From: Hypoxylon rubiginosum | Taxonomy: Eukaryota; Ascomycota; Sordariomycetes; Xylariales; Hypoxylaceae | Direction of reading: 5' to 3' | Assembly (NCBI GenBank): GCA_902806565.1 | Contig: CADCXA010000042.1 | Location: forward strand, 372,001-436,000 | DNA: 64,000 bases | Part shown: piece by piece, positions 21,157-33,042 of the stretch | How the letters are laid out: each line of letters starts with the position of its first letter | How positions within the stretch are numbered: the stretch's first letter is position 1 | Notes under the pieces: model-generated | Database searches by the model: none | Seen by the model: only the letters and a program-made list of their open reading frames with translations | Told to the model about the DNA's origin: nothing | Program-made: the position numbers and the translations under genes

Positions 21157-22763
21157 ATGATGGCATACAAGGGTGGTCAGGAGAAGTAAGTTTTTTTTTC
21201 CTTTCTTTTCCATTTCAATCCCATCTTCTCTTGTAGCAACATTTACTAACCTCAATCATCAGGTACTCCGAGGAGTACTTCTCCGACGAGGAGTACTTCG
21301 AGACTCCGACTCCTGTCGAGACTACTTCTGTCGAGACTACTGCGACTTCTAACGGTTCTGCTTCTAACGGCACTTCTTCTAACGGCACTTCTTCTATCGG
21401 CACTTCTACTTCTGACGGCACTTCTTCTAACGGTTCTTCTACTTCTAACGGCACTTCTGGCACTTCTACTTCGGACGGAGATTCTTCTCCGTCTACTGCT
21501 ACTTCTACCGGTTATACTACTACTGTCAACTCTACTATCATCGAACATCGCGGCGGTCAACCTGACTCTGGCGTCGCGATGTCCTTTGGTGCTGTCTCTT
21601 CTTCCGTCAATGCTCTTCCGGTCAATGCTACTCCCGTCAATTCTACTCGTGCCAATCTTACTCCCATCGATGTCGATCTCGCCAATTCTGGTAAGTATCA
21701 TCTCATAATAGCATGTCCTAATGTCCACGATATCTTCGCTAACATTTACTTTCTAGCTGTCCATTCTCCTCAGAGTGCTGTCGTCACCATCGATCTCAAC
21801 GGTTCTACTCTCTCGTACACCATCGGCCAGATCGCCGAGATGGGAGCAGATCTAGCCAAAGCTCGCGCCGATGGCCTCTTCCCCTCCACCAACGCAGCTA
21901 CCCATAACATGAAGGCAACTGTTCAGGACTACTTCCATCTGGTCACCCTCGACAGCGTTCGAAGCGCCTACTCTCCTGAGCAGTGGAACCAGCAGCGTGA
22001 CGTTGTTGATCTCTTGATCAATATCACTCGCGAGATCCGTGCCCGTGATAAGCTCGCGGCTGATCAGACCGAAGATGAGCGCGTCAAGGCCCACGTTGCT
22101 AACATGATGAGCGGTGTTGGCGCCGAGGCCAAACTTTACAACATCGTTCACCACGCCGTCACTTTCGCTAACAAGAACGGATCCAGCGACGAGGCTGCTA
22201 CTCAAACCGGACAAAGCATGGTTGAGCTTCTCAACGGCATTCGAGGTTCCATCAACGAGATGGCTGGCAAAGGCGCTCACGGTGTCAACGCTCACAACGT
22301 TGAGTCTGTCCTTGAGGAGGTCTTCGGTATGATCGACTTCGCTCTCGGTGCTTCTCTCAAGGAGAACTTAGGTGGACATGTCAAGCAGATGGACTGCCAG
22401 CTCAAGGACATGCATGGTGAGATCGTGCACCTCAACGCCATCGGCCAGCACGTCAATGCAATCGATGGCCACGTTCACTCTCTGGGAAACAACCTTAACT
22501 CTATGGGAACTCTTCTGAACTCGACTAACGGCAACGTTGTCTCTCTGACTACTCAGATCGCTCTCCTTCAGACCATCGTTAACATGCTTCCTCGCCTGAT
22601 TTCCGATGCATGCGATCAGCAGTTCCGACAAGTTCTCCAGACAGCTCTTGTCCCCGTCATGCAGGAGTTTGGAGTTCAACTTGCCGCTGTCTATGGCCAG
22701 AAAGAGAGCAAGACGAAGCGTTTCCTAAAGAAGTTCAAGAACCTGTTCAAGAAGTCCTCTTGA
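21157..22763 (+). CDS. Unrecognised 487-residue protein with Ser/Thr-rich head and polybasic tail (3 exons)
   Basis: I do not recognise this family. Exons are 21157-21185, 21263-21690 and 21757-22763. The second intron (66 nt; GTAAGT, GCTAAC, CTAG) has a length divisible by three and no in-frame stop, so retention would insert 22 residues. Residues 10-22 are acidic and aromatic (YSEEYFSDEEYFE). Residues 25-100 are a Ser/Thr/Asn/Gly low-complexity tract with recurring SNGTS units. From about 155 to the end the protein is mostly helical. It includes a stretch of HVNAIDGHVHSLGNNLNSMG type that looks like a coiled coil, and ends in a basic amphipathic patch (TKRFLKKFKNLFKK) that could bind membrane or nucleic acid. 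There is no signal peptide and no transmembrane helix. It is probably lineage-specific. Confidence 0.75.
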
Positions 22764-24533
22764 ATCCTCTTCACTCCTCTGGATTGATACTCGACTAGAA
22801 TTCAGATGCTACACCAACGGCACTGGGTCACTTCTACGGTTACTTCTTCACGGTTAATTCTTTCCCGGCTTCTCGTTTTTCTCTTCTTCTCACTGTCGCC
22901 ATCGATGACGACCTTTCTCTGATTTCACTTTACTTTGCATTTGACGATACCCATCTTCTCTCGTCTTCGGACCATACCGGACTACATTGTGGACTGGGTA
23001 AGTTTCATCCATCACTATCCATTGTCTCCTCTGAACAGGTTACTGACGATATCACCAGGGAGTTTTCACTTCGGACCGGACCACATAGGGATTAGGGATC
23101 AAGGATTAGGGATTGGGCTCCATGGCAAGGGAAGCCCCCCCAAAAGATAGATAGCAGATAGCAATGGAGTTGTCCTGCTGAATATGCTGAATATACTTCA
23201 TGAGTGTGACTTGTATGACTCTGTGACTGTTGTGAATCATCGTAGAGCCATGGCCATTGGAGGCCGCGTTTCGAACAACACCGGCTTTCGCTCTTTACGC
23301 CCGCCCTCAAGGCATATCATGTAGTCTTCCTCACTCTCGCTCTTCAATCTACATTCTGTCGCAGCACAGCTCGAACACACCTCCGCCCATGTCGCACCTT
23401 GACAGTGCCATTTAGTACCTATTTCGATATGTTCATTGCATAAGCTCCCTAACATCGCTAAGTACCTCGGCTCTAGCTACCTCCCATAAAACTGGAGCGT
23501 TTTATACTTCGAAGTCGCTAGATGTTGCCATAAGACTATTTGTTCCCACTACGGATTCCTACTTGATCTCTGATAATATTGCTAGCAGGAGCAAGAATAG
23601 GGCTATGATTTGTCGAAGATTCTACTCTAAGCTGTTCACGTTGGTCTTCGGTTCGGATGCTAACATTAACTAGTTCACCTACCGAAGATTACCTCGATCG
23701 ATTGAAAGAACGAGATCCATCGCGCCCCCATTGACACGAATGCGACGGTATCAGTATCAGTAAGACATCCCGCGGCGGGCTTCGAATCGCAGACCTGACT
23801 ACGATGTCTCGAACTCCCTCACCGCGTATCAAGATTTCGTCGAAGCTGACTCTAACGTAACGAGATTCTCCAATGCCAACTACACTATTGTTTTCGCACG
23901 CCATGATACAGCAACCGAGAATGCCTATCGCCACGATTTCTTCCCCAATTTCAAGTCTAACGCCGCCGGCCTTCGAGCGCCTATTAGAGACCACAGATGT
24001 CACAAGAAGCTGATCAGCAGAGTTACGACACTGCTCCCGCGATACCCTTCTCCACGTTTGGGTCGACTAGACATCGATAATTGCTACTACTCCTCTATCC
24101 TATGCTACAATGCTGCTCCGCCATAGATCACGACCCTAGGACGTATTAGAATACCTAGGCATGAAAAGCAGAGACGAGAACAAGACCTTTCAGAGATATT
24201 CGGAGTGAAGATCGCTTCGAACAGCGCAGAGGAGGATTTGGTGATGACCGTGAGATATATACATGACCTTCGCGAGGTCTACGGCGACTGTAATAGGTAT
24301 GGTACTCAGCCGATAGTAACAGCTATCGGTCGAATATTTTCTCCTCCGTGATGCCTTCATCCTAGTAAGAGTTATACCGTTTACTCGCTATAGTGACTTG
24401 GAACAAAAATGCCAGCCGTAATACGCGTTTGCCCATTACACCTCCACTAAGCATGGGTTCTCTCAAAGAAACAATAATCATGGTGTATGGATATTACCCA
24501 GAAGCACAGCTGTTACCAGAGGGTCTTCACAGC
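22764..24533. other. Spacer with an ATG-less open frame
   Basis: TTAGGGAT-type words occur near 23085-23118, too few and too mixed to be telomeric. A stop-free plus frame of 120 codons (23764-24126) lacks an ATG and has gene-like codons such as NANYTIVFARHD. I do not recognise it. It may be an exon or a gene relic. No other support. Confidence 0.35.
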
Positions 24534-26346
24534 CTAGGAGTGCTCTGGAACCAAGCTAACTTTCATCATCATCCCATCTACTGGCCTGGCATTGACCTGC
24601 CTCGTCTACGCAGCGTCAAGTTAGCCTCGGGATCGCCATACAGCGGGTTCATACCATATAAAATTGGCCATCACTTACGCTGTAAAGTTGCGACTTGACT
24701 CTATAACTACCGTCTTCTCCGAGCACTGGCTGATTCTTCTCATCTAGCACGAACTCTCCAAGTCCCACTTTCGTGAAATCGAACCGGCGAGCGATAACGG
24801 CGACGATAACGCGCAATTCGATCATGGCGAACTCCTGTCCAATGCAGTTACGCGGCCCCCGTTCGAACGGTCTCCAGGCACTCGTCGGGATATTCGAGTT
24901 CGAGTTCGAGTCGTCAGCAGCGCTGCTGAGCCACCGCTCTGGCATAAAGAAGTCGGCAGAGTCTCCGTACACGGCCGGATCGCGCTGTATGATGCTCTCG
25001 CAATTATAAATGATCGTGCCGTCGAGGCAGTAGTCTTCGCCCTCCGGCGTGCGCACGGTGAACCCAGTGCCGCATTCCACATAGCGCGCCGTGGCTGACG
25101 GCGGCTGTAGCCTCAACGTCTCTTTGATAACGGCCGATATATACGACATACGGTGTACAATATCGGGTCCGCCAGGCGAGAGAAGCCGAGTGTATACAGC
25201 TTCGGGATCTGCTTCGGTACCTAGGAGGCTATCCAGTTCGCTGCGCACAGCCGCCAAGGCGCGTGGGGTACGCGAGAGCCAGTAGAAGACCCAGGAGATG
25301 GAAGAGCTGACGGTGTCGTGGCCTCCCAGCAGGAACGTCTTGACCTGGTCGCACGTCTCGTCGAGAAGCTCCGGGCTAAGGTTTTCGGCGTCTTGCAAGC
25401 TAAGAGACAAAATACTACGCGGCTTATCGGCCTTGGCGCCGCCATGGGTTTGCTGCTCGGCGTATTTGCGGCGGATCATGTCCTTCACGAGCACGTCGAT
25501 ACGTTTACTAAGGCGGCGGCGCTTCAACTCTACGTAGGGAGTAAGCCACCCAGGAATGTCGAATTCATCGCCCCAATAGGTGCGGAAGAGTTCGGAGTAA
25601 AGCCGAACTAGTTCGCCTTGATATGTTGGGTCTATGGACTGGGCATTCAGGTCGACGTCCATCACGACAGCACCGATAATATCGAATGTTAGATTCGTAG
25701 CGAGCGTGGCAAACGAGAACTCTTCTCCCGTCTGCGCCAAGGCATCGAGGCGCTTGACGAAAATTAAAGTATTTTCTAGGATACACGGCAAATGCGTCAT
25801 AAGGTGCTTAGGAGCGAAAGCCGGGCTGTATCTCTTACGGAGCGCCTTCCATTTGCCGTCAGGGGCGTGCAATATAGAGGTCGGTCCTGTCAGAGGCAGA
25901 AAGTAGCTCATGTCGGTCTTGGGAATACTGGTCGGGAAGGCCCTAGAGGCTTTTGAGATCTGCTCGGCAATGTCGTGGCGGCTAACGATAACCAAAGGAC
26001 GGTTCACGGGACGGATATCGACGAAGAAGAGTGGTGGTCGCCCAAGCGTCTTATGCATATCTGAAAACAGGAGGTCTGCGTATTGATATTAGAGAATAGA
26101 CTCGTCTTGGAGTTAGAATGAGGCTGGGGAGGTACCAGGATGCCTATCTGCTTCCCCTTTATAGATAAGGTCATTGAGTGTCTTAAGGTGACCTAACAGT
26201 AAGGTTGATGGCATCTGAGGTAGTCTCGCGTGCTGCTTGAAGCGCTTATATTTCAACTTGCTGTATAGATAGGCTATAAGCAGCGACAGACCTGCAAGAC
26301 AGATAGGTTTAAGCATATCCGCAACAGAATTGACCGAAGACGACAT
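24534..26346 (-). CDS. Cytochrome P450 monooxygenase (3 exons)
   Basis: Exons are 26346-26136, 26060-24679 and 24605-24534, giving 554 residues. It is a haem-thiolate monooxygenase, presumably anchored in the ER by the N-terminal helix at about residues 11-28 (MLKPICLAGLSLLIAYLY). Visible signatures: I-helix GGHDTVSSS (316-324), ExxR in KETLR (384-387), FMPERW, and the haem loop FERGPRNCIG with Cys476. The terminal 24-codon exon is short but gives the usual P450 ending (VNARPVDGMMMKV). Without it the frame would end in an unrelated intron-encoded tail. Intron 1 (CCTG|GTACCT to TTCAG|AT) restores HPDMHKTLGRP. The family and substrate cannot be named from sequence alone. No polyketide, peptide or terpene synthase lies within the window. 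Confidence 0.93.
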
Positions 26347-27718
26347 GGTAAGCGAAGGTGTTCGTTGTCAGGGCTCTGGCCTTCTGGCCTTCGACCCCTT
26401 AGATGGGCGTGCTAGTAGTGTCGGCCGTTTGTTAGCCTGTTGGTCCGGACAGAAGGGGTAGATTCAGAGGATAAAGGGTTTCAGAACCTAGGTAGGTATA
26501 TATATAGCTTCTTACGTAGTAATATTGTCGTTTTCGCGCGTATCATAACATTGGTGGCGTATATCATATGATAATCCTACAGGTTTTGACGTGGCATCTT
26601 ACATAATCTTGTACAACTATACAACTCCTATTTTCTGCCGTTCTGCAGGTCCATTCACCCAGGCAGGGAGTAAAATATACCTGTACCTGTATAGCATCTG
26701 GCGTGATTGCACCTGCTGCAACGTTCCACGGATGAGGATCTAGAGGTGCTCTAAGGGTTACACAGGCATTAAGGCGAGGCGTATTCGAGATTGCCACGGC
26801 ACATAAGCAATTGCCTATGGGGAAATTTACTGAAGAGATTCGGCAGTCAGGAACCGCGACTGGAGGCGTGCTGTGGCCGTAATATGGAGATATGTACAAG
26901 CATGTTAGCTGTTTGACTGATTTGAAGACGAAGGTAATCAAGCATACAAATTCAACTCATGATCGTCAGCGCCAATGGCATAAGTGATCTAAATACGAGT
27001 ATAGAAACGAGAAGCTCCAGCAATGACCGTAAGAGGAAATGTCACACTTATGACTACGGTATTCTGCAGATCGGAGCGAGCGAGCATGGATTTCAGGGAC
27101 CGTTACCAAATAATTACCATGTCATTAAAGTCTCTTCGATAGGTACACGTCTATGAATAATATAAAAGAATAAATTCAGAAAACTATAGCCTGTTTATTA
27201 AGGAGATGAACTCAAGGTATCTAAGAACAAGCATATATCTATCCAGATGATCCTTTAGTATTCCTAGACACCCCTATTTGCCGGTAGGAGCACTCCCTAT
27301 CTGCTAGGTCTCTCGCCATCAGTCCTCCCATTCTAACCGAAGAGGAAAGCTGTCACGAAGACAGCGAAGAGAGCGACCATCGGAAACGACGAAACCAAAG
27401 TCTGGGCCTCGGACCACGGCCAGTCGCCGACATGCGGTGAGATGTACGACTCGCGGGTCGCGCAGTCCGGCGGCGTAGTCGCTCGGCGCTCGAAACATGT
27501 AGCAAACGTAATAATACACAAGATTGTAGCAAATGAATGTAAGGTTTCTTAAGGCATGGAAACAGTGGGCATGATAGATGCCATTTTCAGATCCTAAATT
27601 TTCAAGTGCTGGATGCTTCTATGTGCAAATATTATTCGTATATAAAATTACGCTACTATATCAACTATATACGCGAAGTAACCAGTAGTTCGTGCCGAAA
27701 TCGTTTTCCCTCTAGCCT
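26347..27718. other. Spacer, no supported gene
   Basis: It includes the P450 promoter side (TAGGTAGGTATATATATAG near 26490-26510) and AT-rich DNA. A minus frame at 26564-26941 has nine cysteines but no signal peptide and no family match. A short minus frame near 27319-27521 has a hydrophobic end. Neither is convincing. Confidence 0.4.
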
Positions 27719-28670
27719 CTAAGGCAGACAGGTGAACATGCTGCTCAACTTCTCCAACACGACAGCCTGCTTCTCTGCCGGTGCGGTGGTCTTGTCCGTC
27801 GAATCGCCCACGCTGACGGAGATCCTGCAGCCACCGGCGTCGATAATGCTCGACTCCGTCGGTAACCGGGTGCCTCCGCACCACTCGACGTCCTGCTCGG
27901 AGAACAGACCGGGGTTGATGCGGCTCAGCACCCACTCGAAGTTGGCCGGGTCCGTGCAGTCGCCTTCGACCTTAGGGAAGTTCACGTTCAGCCAGACGTC
28001 CTCGGGGAGGTAGGGCGCGCCGGCGTCCAGGACGGCGTTCGTCAGCTGCGTCGCCAGTTGTGCGTAGACGGTGCTCCGTGTCGGCACGGGGGACGTGTTG
28101 AAGGCGAGGGTGCCGTCCGACGCGCCGGAGAACGCGAGCGCCGGGATGCCCGCTTCGTGGGTCGCGTATACGGCTACGCCGACGGTACCGGAGAACGGGA
28201 CGGAGAGGAAGAGATTGCTTCCCACATTGGGGCCGGAAACTATCAGCTCCGGGGCTTCTCCGTTGAAGAACTGGGGGGCGATCGTGTCGATTCCATAACG
28301 GACGGATGTGACTGGAAACGAGTTTACCCAGTTCAGTCGTGTGTTGGTCGCGTTCGTCCCAATCGGTCCACTATTCGCTGGACAGCTGTCATATTGGCAG
28401 GCCTGGGTGCGAGAAGATGGCTCCACGTCGGTTGATCCTGATGAGGTTTAGTCTCCGTGTGATGGATTGAGATTGCGCGGATTGTGTCTTACCTGAGCCA
28501 GACTTGTTCTCAGCTGGGGCTGATAGAACAACATCGTGACCGGCCTCGTTCAGCGCTTCATTTAGCGACCGGATGTAAAGCTCAGCCCAACCGTCATCGT
28601 TCGATTGAAGAATACGCGCGCCGTGAGCACCGAGAATAGGCAGAGCCGATAATAAGGATTGGGCGCGCAT
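27719..28670 (-). CDS. Secreted SurE-like phosphatase (5'/3'-nucleotidase family, 2 exons)
   Basis: Exon 1 is 28670-28493 and exon 2 is 28437-27719, giving 298 residues. The start is MRAQSLLSALP, because it places a clean signal peptide (about 18 residues) directly before the first family motif. The SurE metal site is ILQSNDDGW, at residues 20-28, and the second motif is SGPNVGSNL. SurE enzymes remove phosphate from nucleotides and other small phosphate esters with a divalent metal. Fungal members with a signal peptide act outside the cell or in the vacuole as acid phosphatases. The intron (TCAG|GTAAGA to CATCAG|GA) joins KSGSG to STDVEP. The third position is strongly GC-biased compared with the AT-rich flanks. 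Confidence 0.88.
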
Positions 28671-29877
28671 TTTCGCGACGAGACCTGACGACGTCAGTAA
28701 AACTAGAGGATAGGCGATGAAGAAAGGTCCATCTCGTAGGCACAAATAATATGGGCTATATGTTCATTTAAATATTTCGGCATCCTAGGTTTGACCAATT
28801 CGCCTCCGTCGAACCAAGTTCGCATTTAGCATGTGGTCCGGGTTTTGTCGTCAGCCCCTAATGACCCCCTGAGTCTAATTCAAGAAACGAAGCCAATCAT
28901 GACCCCTAGTGAGATGGCTATGCCGACCGGCGAAACTGCAAGACTGGGCCTAAGACGGGGTGCCGAGCTTTAGGGCGCCGGGGCCCCCTGCGAGATCAGC
29001 AGCCAATCCTGTCAGGCACGTGGGGTTGATTGGCCGCCACAGATCTAATGCGAGTGATTTTGAGGCAACCCCAAGGCCACCTTGGAGAAGCTCCCCACTA
29101 AGACCATCGCGCGCCCAGCTGGGCAGGTCAGAGGTGCGCCAAGAGGGTCGGTGTTCGATGTTGTCGATGTTGTCGCTTGTTACTGTCGGCGAAACCCGTA
29201 TTTGCGTGGCTGTTGAAACACGTCCATCCTCAAGGAATAAGAAGCGCTGCTAGGCGACGCTTCTCCAGAGAGTGATGGTATGAGATCTTAGCGATACGTA
29301 TTCAAACGGAAAGTTCAATGGTGAAATTTGGTTAGTGAAGCCGGCAGTCTCCACAAATGCATGAATTAGGTAATCCCCGGACCCCCGTGTGTTACCTACC
29401 AAATACGGTAGGTAATACGGCGCGGACGGGACTAAAGAAGCGGGTGGCTTGTCGAAATGGACCGATTTAAGTCATGGCCATTCAGTTCATGCAATCAAAG
29501 AACGTGTTAATATCCCTTACAGAACACATGCGAGTAGTTGCTACGAGAGGAATACCTTGGTAGCTTACGTACCTATAACAGAACTAACAGATCTTGTTCT
29601 CCTCGACAAATCCTTGGCACCTTATAGCTTACACATGACTTAACCTAGACTATATATGCCTCGGATGTTACAGTTCTATGCTTTTAGAGTACGATACTAA
29701 AGCCAGAAACCTTCCTAAGCTTCCCATACATCCGTAGCACTATCTACATTTCCACAGATAGGTACACCACGTAAGCTATCATGGCACTGTCTCATTACGT
29801 CTCGGGATTTTTATTTTCATTTTCTGCAATCTATCGTCCTTGGAAAGACCCGCCCCATTCGCCCGATTCAAACAGAA
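28671..29877. other. Spacer, no gene seen
   Basis: A GC-richer stretch lies at about 28940-29180, but no supported coding region or family motif. The rest is AT-rich. Confidence 0.45.
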
Positions 29878-32167
29878 TCAGTATCTTGCCTCAATCGCGG
29901 AGTACTCCACCCCTTCGACTTCAATTGAAAACCTCATCAGGTCAGATGGTAGATTTTCAAGAAGCAAGTTGTAAGTGATTTGGGAGAACGGCTCTCCTTC
30001 AAACATGTTCTTCTGGAAGTACTCTTTTGGGACGCCCGACAAGTCTGTCTCAAGCTCGCAGTTAACAGCTGTATCCGCAAAAGCGATGGATGCGTTATTG
30101 TAGATCGCCCTGCTAGGATGCATCGGCGCCAACTCCCTCGTCGACTCGAGAAGTTGCTGTGTGAACTTCAAGTCCTTCGGCTCGGGATTGTGACCTGGGA
30201 ACTTCTGGATAAACTCGTACTTGTATTTCTTGCCTCGCACGAGTTCGTCTCCCTTTTATCATAATATTAGCCATGATTCGATAATTTGGACGGCTGGACA
30301 GCGGGTTTACTTACCTGGTATATATACCATTTCATAAGATCACACCTATCTCCAGCCCAAAACCTGTACTGCCTTTTCGGTTGCTCTTTGTCCCGGAAGT
30401 GCTCCCACTCGGAATGATATACTGTTCCGTAGTGCTTGCTAGCTGGTCTCGATTCAACCCTTGGCAGTTGTGGTACTGGCGGGAGCTTGATCATTACAGC
30501 GCCCCTATCGAGTTGTAAGTAACAGTACCTGAGTTCTGATGAAGGAGCCTTTCCTTACTTGAGAATAGCAGACCAACTAATCAAGAAATTAGTACTGAAT
30601 ACCAGTTCGTGCGGAATTGGCATTTGGCTTACGCTCCATGAGGCTGTATGACCTCAACCTCGGGATTTAGTCCCCGGATTTCCTCTCTCAGGAATGTGCT
30701 GGCTCCAAATCCACCAACAAGAAAGACCGCCTATCGAACGTCAGCCTCTAATAAGTATGATTCCTGCATTGAGACTCTAGACCTTGACGCCATTATGGGG
30801 AGTTCCTCTGTATCGTTGAAGCCCCGCCTCGTGGACCTGGTTTTTCACCAGGATTGCAATCTCCTGGGCTATCGGGTTGAAGATATCAAGCATGTCCTTT
30901 CTGTAGTTGTTCGTTAACAACCATACTAATAGCTTATTCTAGATGATATACCCTACCCGGTTATGGTCATGGTATTCTGGAATAGCCCCTTTGCTTTGTT
31001 GTCCCTAAGGTTGGCGTGTGCAAAGCTGACATAGATGTCATTGTCGTTCTGTCCCACAAATGAGGGTTTCCAGAAGGCATCAAAAGTTCTTATTGCTTGC
31101 CGGTATGACGGCGTCGTCCTCAGTTCGGGGAACGCGTCTTTACCCACAACCTGTTCGATGTATTTCTCGAAAGACTTGTTGAGCATTATGGATCCGAACG
31201 GGCCGCCTAGGATATATCAGATCCGTTATATATATGACGAAATATCTCTCCAAGAAGCAGACTGACCTGTAGGTCTGGTCAAAGCTTTTACCAAGAACGG
31301 TTCAAGCGACGTAATCGCATAGGAAACCAAGTCTACGGTGCCGCCCCCAGCGTCACAGATAACAATGGCATCTCCGTCCTAGATCAACTTAGTCATTGCA
31401 ATCAAAGACACAATTTAGATGCCTACCTTGAGCCTCTTGTCCTTCATATCATGAAGCGTGTAGAGAGCCGCTGCCTCTGGCTCCGTGATCATATCCACAG
31501 GCGATATCCCTGCTTTTCGTACGGCCTAATCTGTGATTTAGAAGACTTTCATACACCATGCAGTGGATAGACATACACGTTCTATCCTGGCCTTGGCTGA
31601 ATCAGACCAAAATCCCGGGACAGTGAGCACATATTTCCTCTTCATCTTCAAGCTCTCGCCTCGAAGCTTCATGTACGCCTCCCTGATCTCCGTCAGCGCA
31701 TAGTTGAAGAGAGATGCAACGTAATCCGCCACAACATCGTCAATCGCCTTCGGAAGCTGGTCAATCTCTGCTTTCCGATCGATTGGTATCCAGTTGGGTT
31801 GGTCCTGGTCTGGGTTCAACAGCGACTTCAGTTCAACAATCTTGTCTGTGAGCGTTTGATCAAGCTGATAGCCCCATTTAATGAGGTTACTCGGTTGGTA
31901 TATGTATTGAATAGCCGTTGGTGTCTTGGGAGATATACGACCATCTGCCCCTGGCCATGAATCTATGGTATATATCTGCCCGGGATCGTTGGTGAATGCG
32001 TATGCTATCCTACGAGAGTTATTATTTCCTGTACTCTCGTATAGGTTCTCGCTTTTGACTTACCCACTGAACGTCGTTCCAAAATCAAGAGCAATGATCA
32101 AGCAGTCGCTATCATCAGTGCCTCCAAACGTAGCACCTGAATAAATGTGCCCTTTGGTGCCATCCAT
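29878..32167 (-). CDS. Fungal Hsp70-like ATPase (10 exons, one of 18 nt)
   Basis: Exons are 32167-32064, 32009-31577, 31525-31427, 31378-31267, 31206-30957, 30900-30783, 30730-30633, 30576-30559, 30504-30315 and 30252-29878, giving 598 residues. It belongs to the actin/Hsp70 ATPase superfamily. Phosphate-1 motif IALDFGTTFSG, phosphate-2 motif VICDAGGGTVDLVSY and adenosine motif AVFLVGGFGAS are all intact, as is MITEPEAAAL. The 18-nt exon (30576-30559) adds WSAIL and joins QPHGA to KGAVMIK, the conserved end of the nucleotide-binding domain. The C-terminal part (about 190 residues) does not look like a canonical Hsp70 substrate-binding domain, so this is the divergent cytosolic family that is expanded in filamentous fungi. 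The junction AAG|GTCTAG (30783) is the weakest donor. Function in fungi is poorly known; a chaperone or sensor role is only inferred. Confidence 0.88.
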
Positions 32168-33042
32168 TTTGAGTGAAGTCTGATCAAATTTGAGCTGTAA
32201 ACGACGAAGATGTAGACAGATTTGCTTAAATAACGCAACTAAGGCTAGTCTAGTACTTGGATTATGTGGGAGCAAGATGCCCCTGCTTGAATCGTAAGAT
32301 ACGTAGTTTGATAGTGATAGAGAGAGAGCTGTTTATATCAAGAAACTCTAAGTAAAATTAGTCGATTTGGAAGTTTATGGGTGGCTACATCAGATACCGG
32401 AGCCCACGGGCCTTACTCCCAAGTAAAGCTACCAATAAAGGCAGTATCTTGTCGTGAGCTCCGCTATATGCCCAAAAACTCGCGCATGATCAAATATTAG
32501 GAATCCTGCCCAACATGGATTGCTTCCAACAGGATGCCGACAACGAAGCACATAAGACTGTTATAATGTTACGGTACATGCACACGCCACTTGTTGATAC
32601 AGTCGATCATTTATGGTCTCGTGAGAATAGCATTGGCTGACGAGGGTTGGACAGAACATCACGCCCGGCGCATACCAAAATCGACGACACTCCTAGTACG
32701 ACTGATGGAAGAAACGGAGAATACATTTGGACGAATTTGCCTACTACTATGAAGAGTCAGCTGCGTACCAGTCATGGAATTAGTGATTCGTCTGCCAAGA
32801 ATGAGCCGCTCGCGCGTGCCCAATACAATTTCGTATAAATATGGCCAATGAAGATACGTGAAGCTATTATTGGCCTCTTCACACGCGACCCCAGCCGTGG
32901 TCCTAGGTAGTAAAGGCATATGTGATCTATAAAGGCGAATAATGTCAACGACCTAAGATTTATGAGACGAACGTCCCAGAATTCTTGAGTTTCCATTGCT
33001 TGAGATCCTCCCAGACGTACCCGGCCCCGAGTTTCCTTTTCC
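32168..33042. other. Spacer, no gene seen
   Basis: Promoter side of the Hsp70-like gene and 3' side of the receptor gene, both on the minus strand. Only short, overlapping frames. Confidence 0.5.

Noticed and set aside
21252..21728. 158-codon minus-strand Arg/Ser-rich frame
   Set aside because: It is the antisense shadow of the Ser/Thr repeat exon of the 21157 gene.
23085..23118. Interstitial telomere-like TTAGGGAT words
   Set aside because: Only two or three imperfect copies, mixed with other words; too weak to call a telomeric relic.
23689..24003. 104-codon minus-strand frame, and a B-box-like word at about 23776
   Set aside because: The frame has no motif. The T-stem bases around the B-box-like word do not pair, so no tRNA is called.
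26564..26941. 125-codon minus-strand Cys-containing frame
   Set aside because: Cysteines are scattered, there is no signal peptide, and no splice or family support.
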